Source of the DNA: Alteromonadaceae bacterium
GTDB lineage: Bacteria > Pseudomonadota > Gammaproteobacteria > Pseudomonadales > Cellvibrionaceae
Reading direction: 5' to 3'
Assembly: GCA_002746115.1 (NCBI GenBank)
Contig: NVXL01000034.1
Coordinates: 4,956 to 44,616, forward strand
DNA length: 39,661 nucleotides
Each line of letters opens with the position of its first letter. Positions within the stretch are counted from its first letter, which is position 1. Of the stretch, positions 1-8,175 are shown piece after piece. The translations under genes were made by a program, and so were the position numbers. The notes under the pieces were generated by a model that saw only the letters and a program-made list of their open reading frames with translations, made no database searches and was not told the origin of the DNA.

Positions 1-422
1 TCATCAAAGCAATCGTTTAGGTTCATGGAGTAAGGGTAAGGTGTGCGCTCGCCGGTATAAAACACTAAAGCATAGACGGCGGGCAGTTTTTTACAGCCGG
101 TCTCTTTTTGGATGCGGGCAAGCATACCAAACAAGTAACAGTACACTCGAAAGCTCATTAAGGGCTCGGCAGTGGACTGGTGCTCCATTAGCAATACGAG
201 CTTGGTATCGTGCTCTTGGGCGTTGCAGCTGTAGACGAAGTCTTGGAAGCTTTGCTTAAGCGTTTCATCTACATAGCTGGTGCTTTCTGACTTGAGGGTG
301 TTTAAGTCGAGTGCGTCACGAATCTTGACGGGCAGGTTATGCCTGAAGAACTCCTGCGCGGTGTTGCCGTATTGCAAGTAGGAGTGGATAAACTTGTCAT
401 GGGGGTTGTTTAGCTTGCTCAT
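1..422 (-). CDS. Rpn-family recombination-promoting nuclease / PD-(D/E)XK transposase-like protein (partial, 3' end outside window)
   Basis: Reading leftward from an ATG at 422-420, the frame stays open to the window edge (140 complete codons). The N-terminus MSKLNNPHDKF and the later segments LLMEHQS and GERTPYPYS are hallmarks of the Rpn family (formerly putative transposase), PD-(D/E)XK nucleases that raise RecA-independent recombination. The Asp of QDFVYS and the Glu of MEHQS are the likely metal ligands. The start is chosen by family agreement; no clear Shine-Dalgarno precedes it. Rpn genes are usually solitary and mobile, and this one lies about 220 bp beyond the last biosynthetic gene, so it probably marks the cluster boundary rather than a pathway step. 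The C-terminal half is not visible, so intactness cannot be judged. Confidence 0.85.
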   Translation of the reverse strand, partial: MSKLNNPHDKFIHSYLQYGNTAQEFFRHNLPVKIRDALDLNTLKSESTSYVDETLKQSFQDFVYSCNAQEHDTKLVLLMEHQSTAEPLMSFRVYCYLFGMLARIQKETGCKKLPAVYALVFYTGERTPYPYSMNLNDCFD

Positions 423-643
423 CGTTTAGCAGGGCTCGCATATCCATATAGTATAAGGTTGAAAATAGAACACTGAATTAATATACAGCATTTTATTTAA
501 AAAAGGAAATAAGAGGTAAGGGGTAATAGATAGAGAAAGGAGGTCATGCATGGGGTTGCGGCGATCCATCGCAATGTAACACTTAAACCTCAACAACCAC
601 CCCACTCAGAAAGGCCAATACACGGTAAAAATCAAATCCGCAA
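423..643. other. Intergenic gap between the acyltransferase gene and the Rpn gene
   Basis: These roughly 220 bases contain no convincing gene. Read on the minus strand there is a TATACT hexamer at 450-455 that could be a -10 element for the Rpn gene, but no good -35 at a suitable distance. A small inverted repeat near 568-586 (GCGAT/ATCGC) is not followed by a T-run in the direction of transcription, so I do not call it a terminator. Confidence 0.5.
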
Positions 644-1717
644 TCAATCCTCACAAACCGCACATACATCACTTAGCTCAAAATAACCTCTATAGCCTTT
701 CAGATAAACAACCGCCTTGCGACCAAACAGCATCATGGCTGCGGTATATGTTTCCAGCTCCCCGGCATACCCGTCCACCAAAACTTTTTCACCAACGGTG
801 TAAGTATTGTTCCAATGGTTTATTTTCTCCATAGAAGCTTCAATAGCAGGCCTTGAGCTAGTGCTCTGGGGGGCATGACTCTTACGAATTTTCTTAATCA
901 ATTTGGTCAGTGTGTGGCCTATGCCTAATTCTAAAAAAGCCATCTCGCCTTGATCAAGTAAATAACACATTGATTGCTCCCACTTAACTGGAGAGGTAAT
1001 TTGCTCGGCTAAATACTGTGCAATAGTGTCCTGTTTATAGGGCTCGGCGTAAACATTAGATATCACAGGTAAGTTCAGCTCCGAAAAGGTGAACTGACGA
1101 AGGTAGGTTTCAAACTCGGCTTTTGCCGGTGCCATATAACGGGAATGAAAGGCGCCGCTGGTATTAATCGCCACATACATGGCATCCTCACTGTCAAACA
1201 CTAAGCGTGCTTTTTGAAGATCTTCCGGTAGCCCCGAAATCACCGTTTGAGTGGCGCAATTGTAGTTTGCTATATCAATGGTATTTAAGTCGTGAGATAG
1301 CAAACCCTCAGAAACGGCGGCGCTTGGGATGCCTAAAATAGCTGCCATAGCGCCATTACCGGCTTGACTCATAAGCTCGCCACGTTTTTTTACTAACTTT
1401 AAACCGCCCCCAAAACTGATTGCACCAGCGGCTTGCAAAGCGTTGTACTCGCCAAGACTATGACCTGCGACAAAATCGGGTAGAATCCCGGTTTGGTCGA
1501 TTTGCTGTTGGTAAGACAGCGCATTAACAACGTAAAGCGCCGGCTGAGTATACCGTGTCTGATTCAGCAAGCCGTCTTCATTATCAAGACACAATGACCT
1601 AATCGAATACCCAAGAACCTCATCAGCCTCCTCAACTAATTGAGGGAACGCATCGAACAGGCCTTCACCCATCCCTTTTTTCTGTGCCCCTTGACCGGGA
1701 AACAAATAAGACTTCAT
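644..1717 (-). CDS. Free-standing malonyl-CoA:ACP acyltransferase (trans-AT) with C-terminal extension
   Basis: This 357-residue protein belongs to the FabD-like acyltransferases that charge AT-less PKS modules with malonyl units. Visible motifs are FPGQGAQ (6-12), the nucleophile GHSLGE with Ser87, KKRGELM with the malonate-binding Arg112, and AFHSRYM with catalytic His191. The giant PKS next to it has KS and ACP domains but no GHSxG AT domain, so this gene is the obvious in-trans loader, and it might also prime the AprA-like loading module, as FabD does for AprA. The AT fold ends near residue 280. A further ~75 residues follow (linker, then a compact region starting near 296) that ordinary FabD lacks. 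A GGAGGG Shine-Dalgarno (1722-1727) lies four bases before the ATG. It is the last gene of the cluster. Confidence 0.93.
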   Translation of the reverse strand: MKSYLFPGQGAQKKGMGEGLFDAFPQLVEEADEVLGYSIRSLCLDNEDGLLNQTRYTQPALYVVNALSYQQQIDQTGILPDFVAGHSLGEYNALQAAGAISFGGGLKLVKKRGELMSQAGNGAMAAILGIPSAAVSEGLLSHDLNTIDIANYNCATQTVISGLPEDLQKARLVFDSEDAMYVAINTSGAFHSRYMAPAKAEFETYLRQFTFSELNLPVISNVYAEPYKQDTIAQYLAEQITSPVKWEQSMCYLLDQGEMAFLELGIGHTLTKLIKKIRKSHAPQSTSSRPAIEASMEKINHWNNTYTVGEKVLVDGYAGELETYTAAMMLFGRKAVVYLKGYRGYFELSDVCAVCED

Positions 1718-1721
1718 ACAG

Positions 1722-1755
1722 CCCTCCGCGAGAACAAATTCACAATAACATTATA
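1722..1755 (-). promoter_or_regulatory. Shine-Dalgarno and possible -10 box upstream of the acyltransferase gene
   Basis: The 84-bp gap between the permease and AT genes holds a strong GGAGGG Shine-Dalgarno (1722-1727) and, upstream of it, a perfect TATAAT (1750-1755, minus strand). No good -35 is found 16-18 bp further up; a TTGACT at 1763-1768 is too close. The ribosome site is clear. A separate promoter for the AT gene is only a possibility. Confidence 0.35.
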
Positions 1756-1801
1756 TTTAAATAGTCAATATTAGCTCACATACCTGCGGATGCAAGCCAA
1801 G

Positions 1802-2614
1802 CTAAGATCCTGTCCCACTAAACGAAGCCACACCCAGCGTCCATAAGCGGTAAGCGCCAAGCGCTGCGACTAAACCAACCAGGGGCGAAATGTACGCCAC
1901 GATTGTCGCTTCACCCGGCCGCAACAGAACCATGCAGGGGTAATAGGCAATATAGGCCAGAGGTAGCACAAAAGAGAAAAATATTTTTAAAGGATTACTG
2001 TATATGTTGATTGGGTAGTGGGCATAAGACTTAATTCGCGCAATAAACATCATGCAGAAAGACGGATTGACCGTCCAAAACCCTACACTGGCAGCCGTTA
2101 AAATCATTGAAGCAAAAACAAGAGAGGCGCCTATGATCATAATTAGAAATGTCGCTATGGTTTTAAAACCCCAAACCAAATTCAATTCAGCTGAGGCATA
2201 AACCAAGAGAAAAACTGAAAATGCCAAAGAGACGATACCTTTCTCATCGAACTTTTCTGACATGATGTAAAAAAGCATATTCACAGGCTTAAAGTAGTAG
2301 TTTATAAAGCTACCGTCCTGTAGTTTCCCCCCCAAATCCCACAAACCGTTTAGCAAGAATAATGGAAGGGTGAGCGCCAACAATGTAAATCCGTAGATAA
2401 ATACAAGCTCGGCATAGGTCCAACCTACAAGCTCATTAATGTTTTGAAAAATAACCCAAAGCGCCAGAACGCCAACTACGTTACCCGCCAAAAAACCCAA
2501 GGAGCTGATAAAAAAATCGAAGCGATAGACAAGCCTAGATTTAAGGTACTGAGCGACCAAGGCAAAATATACGGAAACGTGATAATGCATTGATTTAAAT
2601 ATTTTCCCAAACAT
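1802..2614 (-). CDS. ABC-2 type transporter permease (ABC2_membrane_6 / COG3694-like)
   Basis: A 270-residue integral membrane protein with about six hydrophobic segments. Its N-terminal YLKSRLVYRFDFF and the late segment with PINIYSNPLKIFFSF followed by PLAYIAYYPC resemble the COG3694/DUF990 permeases, which pair with a second permease and a COG4586-type ATPase. It starts one base after the stop of the upstream permease gene, with its GGAGG Shine-Dalgarno inside that gene's last codons, so the two are translationally coupled and probably form a heterodimeric channel. Its place in the cluster suggests export of the product or self-resistance; the substrate is inferred only from context. Confidence 0.85.
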   Translation of the reverse strand: MFGKIFKSMHYHVSVYFALVAQYLKSRLVYRFDFFISSLGFLAGNVVGVLALWVIFQNINELVGWTYAELVFIYGFTLLALTLPLFLLNGLWDLGGKLQDGSFINYYFKPVNMLFYIMSEKFDEKGIVSLAFSVFLLVYASAELNLVWGFKTIATFLIMIIGASLVFASMILTAASVGFWTVNPSFCMMFIARIKSYAHYPINIYSNPLKIFFSFVLPLAYIAYYPCMVLLRPGEATIVAYISPLVGLVAALGAYRLWTLGVASFSGTGS

Positions 2615-2624
2615 CTTAACCTCC
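2612..2624 (-). promoter_or_regulatory. Translational coupling site between the two permease genes
   Basis: On the minus strand the upstream permease ends with GGA GGT TAA, then a single G, then the ATG of the downstream permease. GGAGG (2620-2624) is an ideal Shine-Dalgarno five bases before that ATG, so the ribosome finishing one subunit can start the other. This arrangement supports equal subunit production and fixes the start of the second gene. Confidence 0.8.
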
Positions 2625-3407
2625 GTTTATCATTAAACGTTGAATAGAAACATGAAAATACCCACGCGCCACGGCAATCAGGCCAAAAACCCAAGCAGCC
2701 TGAATGGCGAGATATTCGAGACAACGACTGAAAGGAACGCTGGCATCCGTTAATAAAATTAACGGTGTATTATAAATATAGGCAAAGGGAGTAAAAGCTA
2801 GTATCGACTGGACTGATTCAGGGAAGAATGCCAATGGTACAACTGCGCCAGATAAAACGAAGATCAAGCTTTCTTTGACAGCTATAAACCCCCAAACGGA
2901 TTGAGTTTGAAATGCTGTTACCCCAATAAGGTAATCGATATGAAAACTAATACCATAAGCAAAACACAGCGACATTAGGAATAATGGCAGACGCTCGACA
3001 ACAACGACATCTAAGCCGCCGACAAAGCTAACTAATAGAATTACCGGCGTACCGACCCAAAAAAGCAAGTAAACCACTTGGGACAGAGAGTAAAAAAACA
3101 GCATCATTTGGTAGTCTATGGGCTTTATCAACTCATTAATAATATCGCCGCTAATAATTGTATTTGAAACCTTCCATTCCGTCCCCGTACCATAGATAGC
3201 TACAAACGTAGACGCTAGGGCTAGATAAACAAAGGCTTGATCAAAACTCAGCCCTTTTATCAGGCCGTCACTGCCATCATAAATAGCCCGCCACAAGAAA
3301 AAAATAATCACTATATATAGCAAGTTAGTCAACGACATAAAGATAGCCGACGCTCGATACATAAATACGGTTAAAAGACCAGCCTTTATAAACACTAGAT
3401 AGCGCAT
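2616..3407 (-). CDS. ABC-2 type transporter permease (ABC2_membrane_6 / COG4587-like)
   Basis: A 263-residue hydrophobic protein with about six membrane segments and no obvious signal peptide. MRYLVFIKAGLLTVFMYRAS at the start and WRAIYDG with a following soluble loop are typical of the first permease of DUF990 three-gene ABC exporters. It sits between its ATPase partner (65 bp upstream) and the second permease (one base downstream), making a complete transporter. The substrate is not encoded in the sequence; by position it is probably the PKS/NRPS product. Confidence 0.83.
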   Translation of the reverse strand: MRYLVFIKAGLLTVFMYRASAIFMSLTNLLYIVIIFFLWRAIYDGSDGLIKGLSFDQAFVYLALASTFVAIYGTGTEWKVSNTIISGDIINELIKPIDYQMMLFFYSLSQVVYLLFWVGTPVILLVSFVGGLDVVVVERLPLFLMSLCFAYGISFHIDYLIGVTAFQTQSVWGFIAVKESLIFVLSGAVVPLAFFPESVQSILAFTPFAYIYNTPLILLTDASVPFSRCLEYLAIQAAWVFGLIAVARGYFHVSIQRLMINGG

Positions 3408-3472
3408 TTCATTTACTTCTTACTTTTATTTAAATAACGATAAATTTATATTGACCCATTTTCACAAGTCCA

Positions 3473-4534
3473 CTAGCTCGGTGAAAAGCTCTCATAGGAA
3501 CGCCGCATGAGTTCTTCCATATTGGTATCATTTAGTTTCACATCCGATACAGAAGCTTCGGCCATAATACAATTTAAAACCGACATAACGTCGGTTTCGT
3601 CCTCACTAAAAGACACATCCAACCAACCATCAGGGCTCAAACTGGTTTTCACACCGTTCTCCAGCCTTAACGTTTGATTAATTTTACTTTCCAAAGACTT
3701 AGCATAGGAGCTTAAAAGGCCTTGCTCCCCAGCGCTGCTAGAGTCAATAGAATCCGCATCGACCTTAACTCTTATGGTTCTTTTGTCATTAAAGTATTTA
3801 TGGAAATTTTCGATGCTGTCATCAAACAGGATATGCCCTTTATCAATCAAACTAATACGATCACAAAGGCTTTCAACATCACCCACGTCATGGGACGTTA
3901 GAATAACCGTCGTATTATAGGTTTTGTTCAGCGCTTTTATTAGCTCCCGCATCTTAAGTTTGATTGCTACATCCAAACCGATGGTAGGTTCGTCCAAGAA
4001 AATAACTTTTGGATTATGCAAAAAAACCGCAAGAATATTACATAAGGATCGCTGACCTAAGGAGAGATTTCTCACCGGCATATTCAGTATGCCATCCAAA
4101 TTTGTAATACTATGATATAAGTCAATATTCCTTTGATAATCTGCATCGTTTACGCGATAGATTTTCTTCAAAATTTTAAATGACTCAATAACCGGGATAT
4201 CCCACCACAGTAAAGGACGCTGGCCGAGCACAACCCCGATATTCTGGACATAGTCTTTGCGATCCTTGAATGGCTCAAATCCGTCAACAATGATGTCTCC
4301 AGACGTTGGCTTTAAGGCACCCACCATCATCTTAATAGCCGTCGACTTCCCCGCACCATTAGGCCCCAAAAAGGCCACCATTTCACCACTATCGATTGAC
4401 AGAGAAATGTCATCAACCGCTTTAACCGTTCGATAATTGCCAGAAAAAAGGTCTTTGAATGCACCACCTAGCCCTTCCCTGCGATTAAGGACTTTGTAGT
4501 GTTTTTTTAAATTATCAATTTTTATTAAGCTCAT
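3473..4534 (-). CDS. ABC transporter ATP-binding protein (COG4586-like)
   Basis: This 353-residue protein is the ATPase of the exporter. It shows a Walker A GPNGAGKST (57-65), Q-loop Gln105, signature LSLGQ (157-161), Walker B ending in DEPT (181-184), and the switch His215 in TSHD. The LSLGQ signature and the long N-terminal stretch before Walker A (HYKVLNRREGL...) fit the ATPases that work with DUF990 permeases. A C-terminal region of about 100 residues after the nucleotide-binding domain is also usual in this group. The start gives the expected MSLIKIDNLKKHY; the ribosome site is weak. It follows the giant PKS gene by 73 bp containing a tandem repeat, with no clear terminator, so co-transcription is likely. 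Confidence 0.9.
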   Translation of the reverse strand: MSLIKIDNLKKHYKVLNRREGLGGAFKDLFSGNYRTVKAVDDISLSIDSGEMVAFLGPNGAGKSTAIKMMVGALKPTSGDIIVDGFEPFKDRKDYVQNIGVVLGQRPLLWWDIPVIESFKILKKIYRVNDADYQRNIDLYHSITNLDGILNMPVRNLSLGQRSLCNILAVFLHNPKVIFLDEPTIGLDVAIKLKMRELIKALNKTYNTTVILTSHDVGDVESLCDRISLIDKGHILFDDSIENFHKYFNDKRTIRVKVDADSIDSSSAGEQGLLSSYAKSLESKINQTLRLENGVKTSLSPDGWLDVSFSEDETDVMSVLNCIMAEASVSDVKLNDTNMEELMRRSYESFSPS

Positions 4535-4545
4535 AAGGCAACCGT

Positions 4546-4584
4546 ATTAGTACTTCAAATTAGTGCTTCAAATTAGTGCTTCGA
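4546..4584. repeat. Three 13-bp tandem repeats between the PKS and ABC ATPase genes
   Basis: ATTAGTACTTCAA, ATTAGTGCTTCAA and ATTAGTGCTTCGA follow one another without spacing in the 73-bp gap between the two genes. Only two positions differ between units, which suggests a recent slippage duplication. No function is evident. Confidence 0.9.
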
Positions 4585-4607
4585 TCAATATCAAAACAAG
4601 TTCGCAT

Positions 4608-7600
4608 CTACAGTTCGGTTAAATCATCCGAATCAACTTCTCTCGATTTCAACATGTCTACTGCTTGATCGTGCTCTTTATCTTTAGTGTTCGCCATTTT
4701 CTTACTTAATAACACAGCCACATCCTCTAATACCGGTTTATCAAAAACATCTTTAATTTTTAACTTCACTTGGTATTCAGCGTAAATTTTGGAGGCCATT
4801 TTCACTGCCGCCAAGGAATCGCCACCAATTTTAAAGAAATGATCTTCAACACCAACACGATCCAGTTTCAAGACCTCCGCCCACAACGATACTAAGAAGG
4901 ATTCAAGCTCATTGCGCGGTGCCACTGCGCTTGTGTGTTTATTAACGGCAATCTCCCCTCCCTCTATCATGGACGCCACTAGGGCAACGGAGGGTAATTT
5001 TTCGGCGATTCTATCATAATGAAAAGTTAGAGGCCTAGGGCTAGATTTTATCATTTCTCTCTGATTTTTCGGGTTTTCACTGCCGGCCCCCTCTCCTTCT
5101 TGCTGCTCTAGGGGTTCACCTAATTCAAGCTGAGCGCCCTCAGCATCGTCAGCCCGGAGGTTTAAACCCGAAGCCATGCTCTCCCGATCGTAACCCAGTG
5201 ATTCAAGGAAAATACGTGCCGGTAAATTCTTTTCCGTCGCTTGATACTGAATAGAGACATTAGAGCACTGTTCCTGCTTTGCAATACGCCCCAATTCTGC
5301 CACCATCTTATGCTCAATGCCACGCCCCATAGCCCGACAACTTAGCAAGAACGTGCTCACTTCAAGTAGCTCGCTACAGGGCTTAAATAAACACAAGCCC
5401 ACATAACCATAATCACCAAAGCGATCTTTAACACTGGCTATAATGCCACTCACCTCGCCTTTTAGTATTGCCGCTTCCAGTTCCGGCTTTTTATAACGTA
5501 CAGCGTTACAGTTAAACTGGTTGGTTCTTTGGCAAAGCTCCGATGCGCGATCCAGATGCTGCTCAGACAAAGTCTCAATTTCAACTTGGATATTTAGGCT
5601 ATCTAAAAAGGCTTCCATTGAAACAGAAGACGCCTCTAACTTGCTCCGCTGCTGATTTCCCCTATATAACTGAGTTCGATCAATAGCGTCGTTTTTTTGC
5701 TCGAATAGATCATCAAAGAACCAAGAACTCGCCACAAAACTATCATGGCCTTGCTTCGGAAATAAAACCACATCAACTTCGGGGCAGCCTGCCCTCACTT
5801 CGGCACATTGCACAGGGTCATCATCAAAGAAGATAAAGCTATCCAACCCTAGGTTTAATTCCGCCGCAATTGAGCGGATATTTTCGGCTTTGCTACCCCA
5901 ATTAACCCGCCGCGTAATAATATCGTCCGAACTTAACACCATATCTTTATTGCTTTCGAAAACAGCGGCAACATCTTCCTCATTATTTTTGCTGTTCAAA
6001 CACAGTAGCAAACCCTGGTTTTTCTTTTCAAGCAAGGCTTCTTGGAAACGCTGATAGTGCTTGTCGATTTCAATGCCTTTGGGACCTAGCTCTCCACAGA
6101 CACCTCGCCACAAGGTATTATCACAATCTAAAACAATAACCTTATATTGTCTCCGGTAAACCCCGTGCATGGCTCGCACAGCCATAATGCCCAATGCGGT
6201 GTAACCTTCTGCGCTGTAAGGAATACTAGCCTGCTCGTCTGCATAGGCATCATGGTATTCGATGCCGGTGTTATTCTCCTCGTGCTTGGCAGGGTAATAG
6301 CTTTCCAATATATGCGAACTAATAATTGAAAGCTGTGGCTGTGACGCTGCCAGCGCCAGTAGTTTTTCCTCAAGCCCCCGCACAAGGACTGCCAAAGCTA
6401 GCTGTTTTGCGGAAGAAGGACAGATTTGTACAATAAACGTTGCTGCTGTTTCGGTGACGACCGTCCCTAGACTGTCTAAGAATTGGGCGATGGGTTCTTC
6501 TAGGGAATGTCCCAAACCATCTTCTTCAATACTTCCCAACCAATCTTCTAATCGAATTAAAATCAGGTTAATACCCGAGGTATTTCTCCTCAACTCACTT
6601 TGAGGGTTGAGGAGCTGTTGGAAAACCTGATTAAGGGGGGTAATCAATACATCCAGATCCCAATCAAGCTCACGCCCTAGGTGATTAATGACTTTTTCCA
6701 AGGGCTCAGCTGTAAAGGTGGAAGACACAACAAAAGGTATCGTGGCTTTCAGCCCAGCATCGTCTTCGGTATGTAGATTTTCAGCAAGTGCATTTTCAAC
6801 AAGCAGATTTTTAATACCTAAATTTTCAAAAAATAGCTTGTCAATAGGAGAAGCTGAATCGACATTAACCATCGCAGTCAGAAGACCAAGGTAACGATGT
6901 AACAATTGCTTAGCCGTTGAGGCACTATATAAGGCCTTATCAAAAGTCAGTAACATTGTGAGGCCCTCTGCCCCCTCAACAGCCTCAAACATCAAATCAA
7001 GCTGTGCACCTCCCATTTCAACAAGGGGTTCTTCCGATTGAATTCCCTCAAATGATGCGCCTTCAATTTGTATGTTTTGTAAGCGTAATGAAACGTTATA
7101 AAGAGGACTACGGTTGTTGCGAGTTTCTGGGTTGATGCGCTTCACCACGGCATCAAATGGGCAATCCTGGTATTTTAAGCCATTAACGACAATCCCATGC
7201 TGACGCTGTAAAAATTCACCAAGGCCTTCACCCGCCGTTACTTGTGCACGAAGGGCTATAAAATTAACGAAGCAGCCCAACATCGATTCTGTATCAGCAT
7301 GATTACGCCCTGCGACAACGCTACCGATCGTAAAATCGTTCTCATCGCAAGTATCAGAAAGCATTAAACTCAAACTCGAAAACAGCGTCGTAAATAGGGT
7401 GACATGCTGTTCTTGTGAGAATCTTTTTATTATTTCTAGTTCGTCATTGGGAATTACGGCTGATAAAATACCAACGCTTTCCGATGAGCGAAGCGTATAA
7501 GCATCTTCAAGTGGGCTATTTGTTGCTAGCTCCCCTAAGGCCGGCAGGCTAAGTTCATAAGTCGCCCCTTTTAGCGTGGACTCCCAGTAATCCAGCATCT

Positions 7601-8175
7601 CGTCGGTGTTTTTACTGTCAATGTTCTGTGGCTGGTTAATCCATCGAATGTAATCCTGGAATTGAATTTCAGATTCTTGGACTATACCCTCGTTGGCAGC
7701 GGATTCATTTTTACAGTAAAAACTGTAAAGCCCGCTTAGCTCTTTTAACAATATGCCAATTGACCATCCATCAAAGATAATATGGTGAATATTAATAGAT
7801 AGGGTATAACTAGCCTCACCTTGCTTAAACAGCCGGACACTGATCAAAGGGGCTTTTTCAAGATCAAACACATGCTTTTTGTGATCCTGAACATAGTCAT
7901 CAATGTGCTGATTAGCTAAGGTTTGCACAACAAAATCCAAAGCCGTGGTATTTTGAACTTTTTGCTCAGGGCTTTCACCCTCTAATACAAAATAAGTACG
8001 GAAAACATCATGCTTCGATACGAGTTTTTCAAAGCTTCTCCTTAAGGCTTCAACCTGCAAATCCCCCTGCAGTTTAATCGCAATAGAAATATTGTATGTA
8101 TCACTTTCGCCATTCATTTGATCGAATAGCCACATACCTTTCTGTGAGGGTGATAATGGAACCTGTTTCGCACCT
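4608..8175 (-). other. Terminal module: condensation - FkbH - PCP (glyceryl incorporation)
   Basis: The C domain (~7173-7600) has HHIIFDG with catalytic His7298. In place of an A domain there is an FkbH-type unit: an N-terminal part with TFTAEPLE and LIRLEDWL, then the HAD phosphatase motif DCDNTLWRGV (nucleophile Asp7850, Asp7852) and FFDDDP, then a GNAT-like tail (~7950-8167). FkbH proteins take 1,3-bisphosphoglycerate, dephosphorylate it and load glyceryl onto a carrier, here FKIGGDSL with Ser8287. A C domain acting on glyceryl-S-PCP would form an ester through a glycerate hydroxyl. The protein ends about 70 residues after Ser8287, with no thioesterase. Confidence 0.85.

Noticed and set aside
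41-259. A 72-codon plus-strand frame at the left edge
   Set aside because: It is antisense to the Rpn nuclease frame, which has family-specific motifs.
568-586. Possible terminator hairpin after the acyltransferase gene
   Set aside because: The stem is only five pairs with a two-base loop and there is no T-run on the downstream side.
1750-1768. TATAAT and TTGACT as a sigma-70 promoter for the acyltransferase gene
   Set aside because: The two boxes are only seven bases apart; no alternative -35 at 16-18 bp was found, so the promoter is not called.
2476-2724. An 82-codon minus-strand frame spanning the junction of the two permease genes
   Set aside because: It overlaps both permeases in another frame, and the coupling site explains the junction.
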